From the NCBI GenBank assembly GCA_944325605.1, contig CALVAX010000017.1, forward strand, positions 1 through 36,376: 36,376 bases of DNA, given 5' to 3'. The stretch comes from Candidatus Gastranaerophilales bacterium (lineage in GTDB: Bacteria > Cyanobacteriota > Vampirovibrionia > Gastranaerophilales > Gastranaerophilaceae). Numbering within the stretch: the first letter of the stretch is position 1; every line of letters starts with the position of its first letter. Positions 7,182 through 16,885 of the stretch are shown piece after piece. A program made the translations under genes and the position numbers. The notes beneath the pieces were generated by a model that worked only from the letters and a program-made list of their open reading frames with translations, searched no databases and was not told the DNA's origin.

Positions 7182-9038
7182 TTATTCAATATTTGACAAC
7201 TCGTTAATTACATCTTGATGTTTTTCGGCAAAAGCCTTGCCTCTTGCGATAATTGCAAGTTTTAGAATTTTTGCAAGATTAATTGGCGTAAGCTCTTTAA
7301 AGTTGTCTGGAAGTCTGAGGCTCCAGTTTTCGTCACCCGAGGTGCCAGGTCTGTTGTAGACGTCGTAAATATTAAAGAAATCAGTAAAGAATATCTGAAT
7401 ATTTTCAGCCTTAGATGCAAATATTTCGACGAGTTTTGTTTGTTTAAGGAATTCTGCATCTCTGGTCATCTGCGTAATGATATCGTCTTTGTTATCGCAG
7501 TCTGCAAAGAGGTCTTCCACAAGGTTTTTAACATGCAAATATCCTTCGTGAGTGTTAATCATTGAATTTGCCCACATTGCAATAGGTTCGTTGTCGTGGG
7601 TGCCGACCATAGCCCAGCTGCGTGCGTCAATGTTGCGGCAGCGGTAAGGGTGTTCCGGCTTTTCAGGAACGACAAACTGTGTGAGGCGCATTCCCTGAAG
7701 CCCGTATTCTTTCATAACAGCTGCAACAGGATTTGTCAGAGTTCCCAAATCTTCACAAACTATTGCATCTTTATCAAGCCCTTCTTCTTCAGCGGCAGCA
7801 ATAACTATTTTTTCAATGAGTCTGCCGTAGCGGTGAATTTGTTCTTTAGAAAGAGTTTTTACGCGTTTTTCTTTATCAGCCTCAAGCTCCGGATCGAGAT
7901 CTTCAAGCCTTGCGATTGCATATTTTTTAAGTTCAGGGTGCTCCGGAGAAGAGTATAAGCGTCCGGCGCCCTGTTCAATGCGGGGCTTTTTGCCTGCTTT
8001 GTAAACCCATGGATCAATAAGACCTACAATATGGTCAATACGTACACCGCCAGGGTTTTCTTTAAACATTTTTTTGTAAAGGTTTTTGAGCAAAATACCG
8101 CCTTCATCAAGCGAACCGTCTTCATTATACATCCTGTCAGGATTCATAACCGGAAATCCCCATGCCTGACCGTCTTTAGAGAAATAATCCGGCGGACAGC
8201 CGAGCATCCAGCCTTCAAGGAATAACGATTGGTAAGCCCAGGTGTCACGGTCTGAGAAGGCTACCTGACGGTCTGCAATCATTTTAATACCGGCTTTTTT
8301 AGCATATTCTCCGGTCTTTTCGTTTTGTTTGTTAAGAACAAATTGCACAAATTTATATTGTTCAATTGTATCTGAATATTTTTTAGAAATTTCATTTATA
8401 CGTTTTGAATATTCAATTTTTTCTTCGTTAGATTTCGGATTAAAAAGGTTTTTGTCGGTTTCGGAATCCCAGAGCGGCCAGTAGTCATTTCCATGCTCGA
8501 TTGAGAGTGCTTCATAAAGGCTGTCTTTATCAAGCCAGTAATCATTTTCTAACTTGTAGCTCTCAAATTCTTTCTTAAGAGCGTCGCTTCCGTTTACCTT
8601 AAAATTATTCCATGCTTCTTCAAGCGCTTCGTTCTGGCGTTTGTAAATATAAGAATAAGCAGTTTTATTTGTATCTTTGTTAGGATTTCCTTCAACTATT
8701 TCGTTGTAAGTTTCTACAGACAGAATATTATTCCACTCCGGTGTAGTAAGCTGTTTAAGATCAATAAACAGAGGGTTGCCGGAAAAAATTGTACCGGTGT
8801 AAGGCGAAGAATCACAACTTTTTGTTTTACCTGCAGGGCCAAGCTGAATTGCGTTGAAAATTCCTTTAGCAAAGTCAATAACTTCTTTTCCTCCATTTGA
8901 ATTGATGGAGCCAAAGCCTGTATTTTCGCCCGGAGCAGCCGGAAAGCTTCCGCTGTGAATAATAAATGCAAAATTCTTTTTATCAAGAGTTTTAAGTGCT
9001 TTTTGAATTACATCGGTATAATTAAGTGTACAAACCAT
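7182..9038 (-). CDS. malQ: 4-alpha-glucanotransferase (GH77 amylomaltase)
   Basis: A 618-residue GH77 enzyme that transfers alpha-1,4-glucan segments between maltodextrins, in glycogen/starch or maltodextrin metabolism, in the cytoplasm. The three catalytic acids are visible: nucleophile Asp335 in GVRIDHIVG, acid/base Glu429 in VCEDLG, and Asp482 in GTHDNEP. The GMRLTQF segment (449-455) is also typical. The N-terminal loop is present in a divergent form (HSGSFPAAPGENTGFGS, 28-44). The enzyme is longer than the common ~500-residue MalQ because of a helical insertion around residues 110-250. The start has GAGGGAG upstream. It is divergent from the AsmA-like gene, and no other carbohydrate genes lie nearby. 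Confidence 0.92.
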   Translation of the reverse strand: MVCTLNYTDVIQKALKTLDKKNFAFIIHSGSFPAAPGENTGFGSINSNGGKEVIDFAKGIFNAIQLGPAGKTKSCDSSPYTGTIFSGNPLFIDLKQLTTPEWNNILSVETYNEIVEGNPNKDTNKTAYSYIYKRQNEALEEAWNNFKVNGSDALKKEFESYKLENDYWLDKDSLYEALSIEHGNDYWPLWDSETDKNLFNPKSNEEKIEYSKRINEISKKYSDTIEQYKFVQFVLNKQNEKTGEYAKKAGIKMIADRQVAFSDRDTWAYQSLFLEGWMLGCPPDYFSKDGQAWGFPVMNPDRMYNEDGSLDEGGILLKNLYKKMFKENPGGVRIDHIVGLIDPWVYKAGKKPRIEQGAGRLYSSPEHPELKKYAIARLEDLDPELEADKEKRVKTLSKEQIHRYGRLIEKIVIAAAEEEGLDKDAIVCEDLGTLTNPVAAVMKEYGLQGMRLTQFVVPEKPEHPYRCRNIDARSWAMVGTHDNEPIAMWANSMINTHEGYLHVKNLVEDLFADCDNKDDIITQMTRDAEFLKQTKLVEIFASKAENIQIFFTDFFNIYDVYNRPGTSGDENWSLRLPDNFKELTPINLAKILKLAIIARGKAFAEKHQDVINELSNIE

Positions 9039-9217
9039 AAAAATTCTCCCTCTTCCCTAATACAAAAAAATGGTATCATAAGCATTTTTTTTTTACAACA
9101 TGCAGGGCTGTATATCCTTCTGCGCCAATTGTGATGGAGGATAGCAAAAAAAATCCGACAAACCATTCAGCATAAACATTCACGAAAAAACTTCTTTCCA
9201 AACTGCAATATTTGTCG

Positions 9218-9223
9218 TATAAT
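9218..9223 (+). promoter_or_regulatory. Candidate -10 box of the AsmA-like gene
   Basis: A perfect TATAAT lies 11 bases before the ATG at 9235. No good -35 is visible at 16-18 bases. The transcript leader would be only about five bases (ending AAAAGGAA before ATG), so this gene would be nearly leaderless. Confidence 0.4.
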
Positions 9224-9234
9224 ACGAAAAGGAA

Positions 9235-12200
9235 ATGGGTATCAATAAAAAAATTATCATAAGTCTTTTGACGTTAACAGTGTTATACGGGGGATATTAT
9301 TTCGGGATTCCTGCTGTTTTGAACACCCCTGAAAGCGTCAATTTTTTAAAAAGTTATATAAAAAAAGAATTCGGCTTTGATACAAAAATTCAAAATCCCA
9401 AAATTAAAATGGGATATCTTCCATCTGTCTGGATTAAAGCTGACACCTTTGCAATTTTAAACAACGACGGATCCGCAGCCCTTGAATTTGGCGAAATATA
9501 CACAAAAATTAAACTGCTGCCTTTAGTATTCAGCAAGGCAGAAATAAGCAGTTTCAGCGGAAAGAATTTAATAGTTAACCTTACCTTTGACAAAAACTCC
9601 TGCCTGAAACTCGGGCAGTATCCGATTGTCGGAATATCTCAGCCAAAAATAAAACTCAACAAAGCGTCATTAAAACTCAAGAATTACAAAATAAATCTCA
9701 AAGACGAAACTGTTAACAAAAATATTACCCTGAATGGCCAGGATTTTATCCTGTACGATTTTACAAACAATAAGAGCGTAAAATTCTCAACCGGAAGCGA
9801 CCTTATTGTCGGAACAAAAACCGCATCAATTGCGGCAGATGTCGACGTAAAACTTCCGCTCAACAAAATTTCAGAAGATAAAATATTCATAAACGGAAAA
9901 ATTAAAGACCTTAATCTTTCTGACTTTTCGACTTATGCAAAATATCTTTCCCGCAACAAATTTGAAAAGCTTACAGGGATTGTAAACATTGACGTTGCCA
10001 CAACAACAGATAACGAAGGTCATAAAGAAATAAAAGGAAAAGCCTCAATCCAAAACTTCGGACTTCTGCAAAAAGACAAAGCCGCATCAATTTATTCCAC
10101 TGACACAATTAATATTAATTCTTCATTAAATATTATTAAAAACGGTATAGGCATAAACGAATTCAGCATAAAATCAAACGGCATAGATATGCTTTTCAAG
10201 GGAAATATTGAAAAGCTCAACACTCAAAAGCCTTTTATTGATATAAAAGCCGCGATTAACCCGTCAAAAATAGAAAATATAATTCCGATTTTACCGGGCG
10301 AAGAAAATCTTATAAGAGAAGCCAATCTATATTTGCTAAAGAAGTATCCCTATTACGGGAACATCATGGGCAACCTTGAAATTCGCGGGAATTTACCCGA
10401 ACCGTCTGTTAACGGAAACATTTTATCTACCGAAGGCTACCTTGTAAAGCCGATTCCAAACAATACGCCAAAAGCTACAATTAAATTAAAATTTAAAGGC
10501 GACACAACCGAACTTGATGCTGTTGTACCTGCAAGCACAACCCAGACTGTATTTGTAAAAGGCGATATTAATTTGTACAAAGACAGATCTGCGGATTTAA
10601 AAATCACAAGCACGAATAACGTTGATTTAAAAACAGCGCAAAATGTCTTAAATCCTCTGCACGAAATTTTAAGATTTGACCTCGGCCCTGTTCCGATTAT
10701 GGACATCAGAGGGAAAGGTAATATAGACCTCCACGTAGTAGGCACAGTTAAAGATCCGCATGCCTGGGGCGTTTTTAATTTTAGCAATACAACGGCCTCA
10801 TTTCTTGACATTCACAACATGACACTGACGAACGGAAAAGGCTCCCTGACTTTTGAAGATCAAAACACTCATTTTAAAACACAGACTGCCGTATTATACG
10901 GACAGCCGGTTTCTGTTGACGGAACCTGTACATTGCTCGGTGTACTTGATTTTAAGGTTTCAAGTCTTAACCAGAATTCTGCGAACCTGCTCAAGATTAT
11001 AAAAACCTCTCCGATGCTGAAAGATATTCAGACACTTCTTGCACCAGTACAGTCGGCAAGAGGATTGATGAATGTTCAGCTAAATCTTACAGGACAGGTC
11101 AAAGATGTTTATGACGTTGTATTCAACAAAAATATTTTTGCAAACGGCAGACTTGAATTGAAAGAAAACATCGTAAAAATAGACAAAATTCCTTCTGAAA
11201 TCAAAAACCTCACAGGATATGTAAATTTTGAAAACCTGAATGCAGACTTTAAAATGTCATCCGGAATTAATTCTTCACGGATAAATTTTGACGGCAAATT
11301 TAAAGACAACAATCTGGATGTAAAAGTTATCTCTGATAAATTCACAGTTGCTGATGCGGCTAAACTCGCACTTCCGGAAGGGAAAAAACTCCCGTTTTCA
11401 AAAGATCTTGCAGCAATCAACACAAGTTTTATAGCTGATTACAAAGGGCCTGTTGATGATATAAATTATAACAGCCTTAATGTCAAAGGCAAAATATACC
11501 CGAACAAAGAGAGTAAAAGCACGATTATCACCGAAGGAAGTTCTTTTACACTTAAAAATTCACACTTCAAACTCTCCCCGCTTCAGGGAAAATTCAAAAA
11601 TAACCCTTATATACTGACGGCTGATATCTCTAATATTATGAACAAAAATCAGGATATCAACGGGTATTTTTCAATGTCTGACTTCAATCTGGAAAATCTC
11701 GACAATCTAAAATTTCTGGATATTCACCCCGCAAACTTCAATCCGGATGATATTCAAGGTCTGAAAGGCGTTCTTGACTTAACAGCCCGAATCCGCCACA
11801 ACAATGTTTCGTTCTTTACAAAGCTTGATGATACAGAATTTATATATGTACCAAAACACTTAAAAGTAAAATTCAACAGCGGAAATATTCTTGTCCGCAA
11901 CAATGTGCTTTCGCTTAACAAAATCAACGCCTATGCCGGAGAAATGCCTGTTTTTATTGATGGAAAAGTGTTTAATTTCTACAAAAAACCTGAACTGGAT
12001 TTATACGTAAATGCAAAACCTACACAGGAATTTTTTGACCAATTTTTTAATAACAAAGCTGTTTATCCGATAAAAATTAAAGGCGACCTCAACGTCACTT
12101 CTAAAATTCAAGGAACTCAAGACAAAATTTCGACAAAAACCGATGTTAAAATAGAAGAAAATTCAAATATCTACTATATGGGCGCCACAATCGGCGATAT

Positions 12201-13680
12201 AGCAAATGCCGTGAAACTTAACATTGACGGGGTTTATACACCCACAGGCATCAAAGTAAATGATTTTAAATACGACAAAATTATAACATCTCAAAATAAC
12301 AAAAAATATTCAAATACCCAGTTAATCTCAAACGGCACACTGGAATTTTTGCCGGACAACAATGTCAGGTTCAAAAACTTCCGCGTAAAAACAGAAAACC
12401 CGACAGATGCAAAGATTTTTAATATTATATTCAGAAAGCCGTTTATGAAACAGGGAATTTTCACCTCCGATCTGTTAATAAACGGCACCTCGCAGGTTCC
12501 GAAAATTCTCGGCAGATTTGAGATTAATAGTATTGATATTCCATTCTTTGACTCTACAATTAATGATATCAGCCTGAATTTTAAACCTGATAAAATTCTT
12601 ATTAATTCAAAAGGTGTTGTTCTGACAAATCGTGTCGATGTGTCTGCTGAAATGACGAACAACCTTAAACCTCCATACAAACTTGATAAAATAAAAGTTA
12701 AACTAAACGACTTAAACATTAACAAGATAACCGACGCCATAAGAGATTATGAAAGCGATATTTATCATTCCAAATCAGCAACCGCACAGGCTGAAAACTT
12801 TAACCTGTCGCAGCTGGTAATAAAAGATGCACAAATAAATGCCGATACTGTCAAAATAAAAAATATAAATGCCGAAGATTTTTCAACAAATCTCAGTCTA
12901 AATGATAAAATGCAGCTTGATGTTAAGAATTTCCAATTCAAACTTGCAGAAGGTATTGTAAGCGGATCAGTCAAATACGATTTTCTAACAAACAGAGTTA
13001 GTCTTTTGATGCATATGCAGGATTCCAATGCCCAGATTATGTCAGAAACCCTGTTTGACCTTCACAATCAGTTATACGGCTCAATAACAGGTGATATTGC
13101 CTTAAGCTGCGATGCAAGAACTCACGAATCTTGTACAAGCTCTCTTGAAGGCAATGGTTCCTTCAATGTAGCAAACGGCAAAATGCCGAAATTAGGTTCT
13201 TTAGAATACCTTCTAAAAGCAGGCAACCTCTTGAAAGGCGGACTAACCGGATTATCAATAAACAGCATTATAGATTTAATAACACCGCTTAAGACAGGAG
13301 AATTCCAGAGTATAAGCGGTAATATGACTGTTAAAAACGGCATTGCCCAGAGTATAAATATTTATTCAAGCGGAAAAGACTTAAATATGTACCTTCATGG
13401 CACATATAATTTTGCAAACTCAAATGCTGATATGAATGTATATGGAACTCTTTCAAACAATATGACAAGCGTATTCGGCAAACTTAAGAATGCATCTTTG
13501 AATACACTTCTCAATACAATCCCCGGCATAAACAGAAATGAACTTGATCCTGCGATTATGGCGGAAATAAACAAAATTCCAAACATAAATAATCAAAATA
13601 TTTACAGGGTATTTCAGGCGGAAATCTTCGGGAATATTGACGGCACAAACTATGTCCGAAGCTTCAAATGGGTAAAATAA
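9235..13680 (+). CDS. Giant AsmA/YhdP-like envelope protein
   Basis: A 1481-residue protein with one N-terminal membrane helix (about residues 6-28) and no cleavable signal. The rest is a long run of repeated beta-strand segments with Asn, Lys and Asp turns. Near the C-terminus is an AsmA-type segment (about 1350-1450: GSITGDIALSCDA, later GNGSFNVANGKMPKLGSLEYL and SISGNMTVKNGIAQ). In the AsmA clan (AsmA, YhdP, TamB) such proteins are anchored in the inner membrane and form a long hydrophobic groove across the periplasm, moving phospholipids toward the outer membrane. This role is inferred from family architecture. Two cysteines in the C-terminal part (CDARTHESC) could form a disulfide. It is convergent with yidD and stands as a single-gene unit. 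Confidence 0.75.
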   Translation: MGINKKIIISLLTLTVLYGGYYFGIPAVLNTPESVNFLKSYIKKEFGFDTKIQNPKIKMGYLPSVWIKADTFAILNNDGSAALEFGEIYTKIKLLPLVFSKAEISSFSGKNLIVNLTFDKNSCLKLGQYPIVGISQPKIKLNKASLKLKNYKINLKDETVNKNITLNGQDFILYDFTNNKSVKFSTGSDLIVGTKTASIAADVDVKLPLNKISEDKIFINGKIKDLNLSDFSTYAKYLSRNKFEKLTGIVNIDVATTTDNEGHKEIKGKASIQNFGLLQKDKAASIYSTDTININSSLNIIKNGIGINEFSIKSNGIDMLFKGNIEKLNTQKPFIDIKAAINPSKIENIIPILPGEENLIREANLYLLKKYPYYGNIMGNLEIRGNLPEPSVNGNILSTEGYLVKPIPNNTPKATIKLKFKGDTTELDAVVPASTTQTVFVKGDINLYKDRSADLKITSTNNVDLKTAQNVLNPLHEILRFDLGPVPIMDIRGKGNIDLHVVGTVKDPHAWGVFNFSNTTASFLDIHNMTLTNGKGSLTFEDQNTHFKTQTAVLYGQPVSVDGTCTLLGVLDFKVSSLNQNSANLLKIIKTSPMLKDIQTLLAPVQSARGLMNVQLNLTGQVKDVYDVVFNKNIFANGRLELKENIVKIDKIPSEIKNLTGYVNFENLNADFKMSSGINSSRINFDGKFKDNNLDVKVISDKFTVADAAKLALPEGKKLPFSKDLAAINTSFIADYKGPVDDINYNSLNVKGKIYPNKESKSTIITEGSSFTLKNSHFKLSPLQGKFKNNPYILTADISNIMNKNQDINGYFSMSDFNLENLDNLKFLDIHPANFNPDDIQGLKGVLDLTARIRHNNVSFFTKLDDTEFIYVPKHLKVKFNSGNILVRNNVLSLNKINAYAGEMPVFIDGKVFNFYKKPELDLYVNAKPTQEFFDQFFNNKAVYPIKIKGDLNVTSKIQGTQDKISTKTDVKIEENSNIYYMGATIGDIANAVKLNIDGVYTPTGIKVNDFKYDKIITSQNNKKYSNTQLISNGTLEFLPDNNVRFKNFRVKTENPTDAKIFNIIFRKPFMKQGIFTSDLLINGTSQVPKILGRFEINSIDIPFFDSTINDISLNFKPDKILINSKGVVLTNRVDVSAEMTNNLKPPYKLDKIKVKLNDLNINKITDAIRDYESDIYHSKSATAQAENFNLSQLVIKDAQINADTVKIKNINAEDFSTNLSLNDKMQLDVKNFQFKLAEGIVSGSVKYDFLTNRVSLLMHMQDSNAQIMSETLFDLHNQLYGSITGDIALSCDARTHESCTSSLEGNGSFNVANGKMPKLGSLEYLLKAGNLLKGGLTGLSINSIIDLITPLKTGEFQSISGNMTVKNGIAQSINIYSSGKDLNMYLHGTYNFANSNADMNVYGTLSNNMTSVFGKLKNASLNTLLNTIPGINRNELDPAIMAEINKIPNINNQNIYRVFQAEIFGNIDGTNYVRSFKWVK

Positions 13681-13718
13681 ACCGGACAAATTTACTCCCG
13701 CTGCCGACCCATGATGAA

Positions 13719-13925
13719 TTAAGGCACAGGATCATATCCGCCGTCATTCCACGGATGACAGCGGCAAATTCGCTTAATTCCAAGCCATCCGCCTTTTCTG
13801 AGTCCGTACTTCAATATTGCCTGACGTGTATATTCCGAACACGTCGGATAAAATCTGCAAACAGATGGTGTGTACTTTGAAATTTTTTGATAAATTCCTA
13901 TTAAAAACAAAACAAAAGATTTCAT
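13719..13925 (-). CDS. yidD: YidD membrane protein insertion efficiency factor
   Basis: A 68-residue protein with the whole YidD signature: an N-terminal amphipathic/hydrophobic helix ([15 protein letters not shown]), then [15 protein letters not shown] (24-38) with its two conserved cysteines, [16 protein letters not shown] (44-59), and the terminal GGYDPVP. YidD assists YidC-dependent insertion of inner-membrane proteins. Its usual neighbours are rnpA, rpmH and yidC. Here it follows flhA by 9 bases on the same strand, so it is probably the last gene of the export operon. AAGGG precedes the ATG. Confidence 0.93.
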   Translation of the reverse strand: MKSFVLFLIGIYQKISKYTPSVCRFYPTCSEYTRQAILKYGLRKGGWLGIKRICRCHPWNDGGYDPVP

Positions 13926-13934
13926 AACAAACCC

Positions 13935-16040
13935 TTACATAGCAAAACTTTCGCCGATAGTGTCGACTGCCTCAACCTTAATATCCGTGATAAGTTCCGA
14001 ATAAGAAATAACAACAATTGTCGGAATATGACGTTCCAGAAGCTGATACAAAGGAAGACGAATTCTTGGCGAACACAGGATAACAGGGTTTCTTCCGCAT
14101 GCCTGATGTGCACGCACCATAGTAGAAGCTGTTGTTTCAATCAATTCCTGCACCTGCATAGGATTTAAGAGGAACATCGTTCCAAGCTCTGTTCTCTGAC
14201 AGCTGTCATCCAGTGTTTTTTCCCACTCGGGAGAAAGCGTCAGAGCATACAAAACTTTGTCATCCTCAACATTTGCAAGACAGATTTGACGCCCGAGAGC
14301 AGCCCTCAAACGTTCAGACAAAATATCCGGCTCTTTTGAAAATCTTGCATAATCGCAAAGTCTTTCAAATACAAAAATAATATCCTTAATTGAAACCTTT
14401 TCTCTGATAAGGTTAACAAAGATTTTTCTTAAATCGCTTGTAGAAATAATCGTTGGGACAAGGTCATTGACCAACGTCGGGTCTTGCGAACGTACAAGTT
14501 CCATAAGTTTAAGCACGTCAGTCTTTGTCATAACTTCATCAACATGCTTTCTGACACATTCCTGAAGATGTGTTACGATAACATCGGTTGAATCAAAAGC
14601 CATAACAGAACGAACAGATTTGGCGTCATCCGGTGTAATCCAGTAAGCCTGAGTCTGATAAGTCGGGTCTATCCCGATAATCGCATCCTGAGGAACTTCT
14701 TTTTTAACAGCATCCCACTGGTCAGCAATAACCATAAGTCTTCCCGGATAAACGTATCCTGTGTCGACAGTGTTGCCGCGGATTTGAATCATATATTCAT
14801 TCGCATCCAGAGCAGAAGAATCCATAATTCTTATGTTCGGCAGAATGTAACCCAATTCATCCGTAACTCTTTGACGAAGAGCAGCAATTTTAGCAAGCAG
14901 CTGTCCTTCCTGATCAGGATCCGCGATTACAAGCAAGTTTGAACCGACCTGAAGGCTCAAAATATCAACACCCAAACGTTCATACATTCTGTTCGGGTTA
15001 ACAAGATCCTGCATATTCTGTCTGACGCTTTCCAACTGACCTAACTGGGATTGAACATCCGCATTGATAAGAGTTGAAAATCCGGTAATAGCAAGTCCTA
15101 TAGCAAAAAGGAAGAACGGTAAAAAAGGAAGCCCCGTCCCCTGCCAGAACCACGTATGACCGGTAAATGCCAGCAATAACAAGAACCCTGCAGACAAGAA
15201 CAAAGCATTCGGCTTACTTTTAATTTCAGCAGTAACATCAGAACCTAATGAATTTGCAGCGGACGCACGCGTCATAAAGATACCTGCCGCAATTGACATC
15301 AAAAGCGACGGAACCTGAGAGGCCAAACCATCACCGATAGTCAGGATTGTATATCTTGAAACTGCTTCTTCGACCGGCATCTGGTTCATCAAACACCCGA
15401 CGCACAAACCGCCGATAATATTGATAAGTACGATAATGATACCCGCAATTGTATCCCCTTTTACGAACTTCATCGCACCATCCATTGAACCGAAGAGGTT
15501 TGATTCTCTTTGCAAATCTTCACGTCTTTGGGTTGCTTCTTCAGGAGATATCAAGCCCGCGTTAAAGTCAGCGTCGATAGTCATTTGTTTACCAGGCATA
15601 GCATCCAAAGCAAACCTTGCGGAAACTTCAGCAATACGTTCCGCACCTTTTGTGATTACCATAAACTGTACAACTGTTATGATAAGGAAGATAACACCGC
15701 CGACAACCATGTTACCGCCGGTTACAAATGTTCCGAAAGCATGAATAACCTCTCCGGCTTCGCCTTTCGACAAAATCAACCTTGTTGATGCAATTGAAAG
15801 TACAAGCCTGAACATTGTACCGATAAGAATAATTGACGGAAATGCCGCAAGTTCAAGGGTCTTTTTTACATACAACGAAATCATCAAAAGCACAACGCCA
15901 AGTGTAATATTCAAACAAATAGAAACATTGACAACCCAGTTTGGAAGTTCAACCAATAAAAGAACAATAAGCAGCAATACGAATATCGCCATTGCGACTT
16001 CGCTTAAATTTGTGCTTCCTGCTGATCCCTGTGCTGCCAT
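13935..16040 (-). CDS. flhA: FlhA, export gate of flagellar-type T3SS
   Basis: A 701-residue FHIPEP-family protein, full length. The N-terminal half has about eight membrane helices and the conserved blocks AAFPSIILIGTMFRLVLSIAS, then FALDAMPGKQMTIDADFNAG, SMDGAMKFVKGDTIAGI and YTILTIGDGLASQVPSLLMS. The C-terminal ~350 residues form the cytosolic ring domain that receives export substrates and chaperones. FlhA and injectisome SctV share these motifs. VVQFMVITKGAER and MDGAMKFVKGD are slightly SctV-like, but the linked fliE and fliF favour FlhA. The start overlaps the fliH-like stop (TAATG), suggesting translational coupling. Confidence 0.9.
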   Translation of the reverse strand: MAAQGSAGSTNLSEVAMAIFVLLLIVLLLVELPNWVVNVSICLNITLGVVLLMISLYVKKTLELAAFPSIILIGTMFRLVLSIASTRLILSKGEAGEVIHAFGTFVTGGNMVVGGVIFLIITVVQFMVITKGAERIAEVSARFALDAMPGKQMTIDADFNAGLISPEEATQRREDLQRESNLFGSMDGAMKFVKGDTIAGIIIVLINIIGGLCVGCLMNQMPVEEAVSRYTILTIGDGLASQVPSLLMSIAAGIFMTRASAANSLGSDVTAEIKSKPNALFLSAGFLLLLAFTGHTWFWQGTGLPFLPFFLFAIGLAITGFSTLINADVQSQLGQLESVRQNMQDLVNPNRMYERLGVDILSLQVGSNLLVIADPDQEGQLLAKIAALRQRVTDELGYILPNIRIMDSSALDANEYMIQIRGNTVDTGYVYPGRLMVIADQWDAVKKEVPQDAIIGIDPTYQTQAYWITPDDAKSVRSVMAFDSTDVIVTHLQECVRKHVDEVMTKTDVLKLMELVRSQDPTLVNDLVPTIISTSDLRKIFVNLIREKVSIKDIIFVFERLCDYARFSKEPDILSERLRAALGRQICLANVEDDKVLYALTLSPEWEKTLDDSCQRTELGTMFLLNPMQVQELIETTASTMVRAHQACGRNPVILCSPRIRLPLYQLLERHIPTIVVISYSELITDIKVEAVDTIGESFAM

Positions 16041-16873
16041 TAAACTTCTTTCAGAGCCTCCTTAATTATTGCAAGCTGACTTTCAATCGTTGCATCTATT
16101 ACCCCATTGTTGGTTGATACAATACACCCGCCTTCTGTCACTGTTTCGTCAGGTAAAACAACTATTTTTGCATCTAAGCCTGCATCATTTAACATATCCG
16201 GAATTCCTTGTTTTGCAATGCCTGCCTGCGCAGGATTTACCCTTATCGTAACTTTTGGTTCTTCTTTTGAAAGTGTTTTTAAAATTTCCGTAATTTTTGT
16301 GATTACAACTTCCGGATTTTGTTTTATCTCATTCTTAATAATTTTTTGCGCTATATCAATACTTATTTCCAGAATATCCGGAGCAATATATTCAAAAACT
16401 TCCTGCGGAGCATTCATAAACGAGGCAAACGATTCTTTGATTTGTGCAATGTCTTCTGCGGCACGCTTGATACCGTCCTGATAACCTTCCTTATTAGCGG
16501 CTTCTCTTATGCTGTCAGCTTCTTCTCTTGCTCTGGAAATCAGATTTCTGTCATCTACACGTCTGAAACCGCGTCTGCGATCTCCACGCCTCCGCTCATG
16601 ACGCTGTTTAAAATCTATATTATCCAGATTAAACAAGTCAATTTCTTCCGGCTCCTGCGTCTGCGGGGGTTCCTGCTCTTCCGGCCGGTCTGCAGCTTCG
16701 GAAAGTTCTTCCTGTGTCATTTCAAAATTATCTTCTTCAAAAATTTGCCCGCCAAAAGACGGCTCAACTTCAGGAAGCGGCGCATATCCCAAATCATCCG
16801 CCTCCGGCTGAACCTTTGTGTTTTCCGGTTTGGAAATTTCAGGTTTTCCGGTAGTTTTTTTCTTAATAATCAT
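16040..16873 (-). CDS. fliH: FliH-like export-ATPase regulator
   Basis: A 277-residue protein. Residues 1-90 are acidic, Pro/Glu-rich and probably disordered. They are followed by a very basic stretch (QRHERRRGDRRRGFRRVDDR, about 89-108) and a helical region (REEADSIREAANKEGYQDGI). The C-terminal domain (about 160-277) matches the FliH/SctL pattern: LEISIDIAQKIIKNEI, then VTIRVNP, then VLPDETVTEGGCIVSTNNG and DATIESQLAII. FliH binds the FliI ATPase and controls substrate delivery to the export gate. No fliI is in the window. The gene lies 12 bases after the fliG-like stop and overlaps flhA by one base, so it is in the same operon. Confidence 0.8.
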   Translation of the reverse strand: MIIKKKTTGKPEISKPENTKVQPEADDLGYAPLPEVEPSFGGQIFEEDNFEMTQEELSEAADRPEEQEPPQTQEPEEIDLFNLDNIDFKQRHERRRGDRRRGFRRVDDRNLISRAREEADSIREAANKEGYQDGIKRAAEDIAQIKESFASFMNAPQEVFEYIAPDILEISIDIAQKIIKNEIKQNPEVVITKITEILKTLSKEEPKVTIRVNPAQAGIAKQGIPDMLNDAGLDAKIVVLPDETVTEGGCIVSTNNGVIDATIESQLAIIKEALKEV

Positions 16874-16885
16874 GATTTAATTTTA

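Noticed and set aside
9091-9144. Short frame starting MQGCISFCANC upstream of the AsmA-like gene
   Set aside because: Only 14 codons, no ribosome site; probably chance.
15421-15788. Plus-strand open frames inside flhA and other long genes
   Set aside because: They are antisense shadows of well-supported genes, with no ribosome sites or protein-family features.
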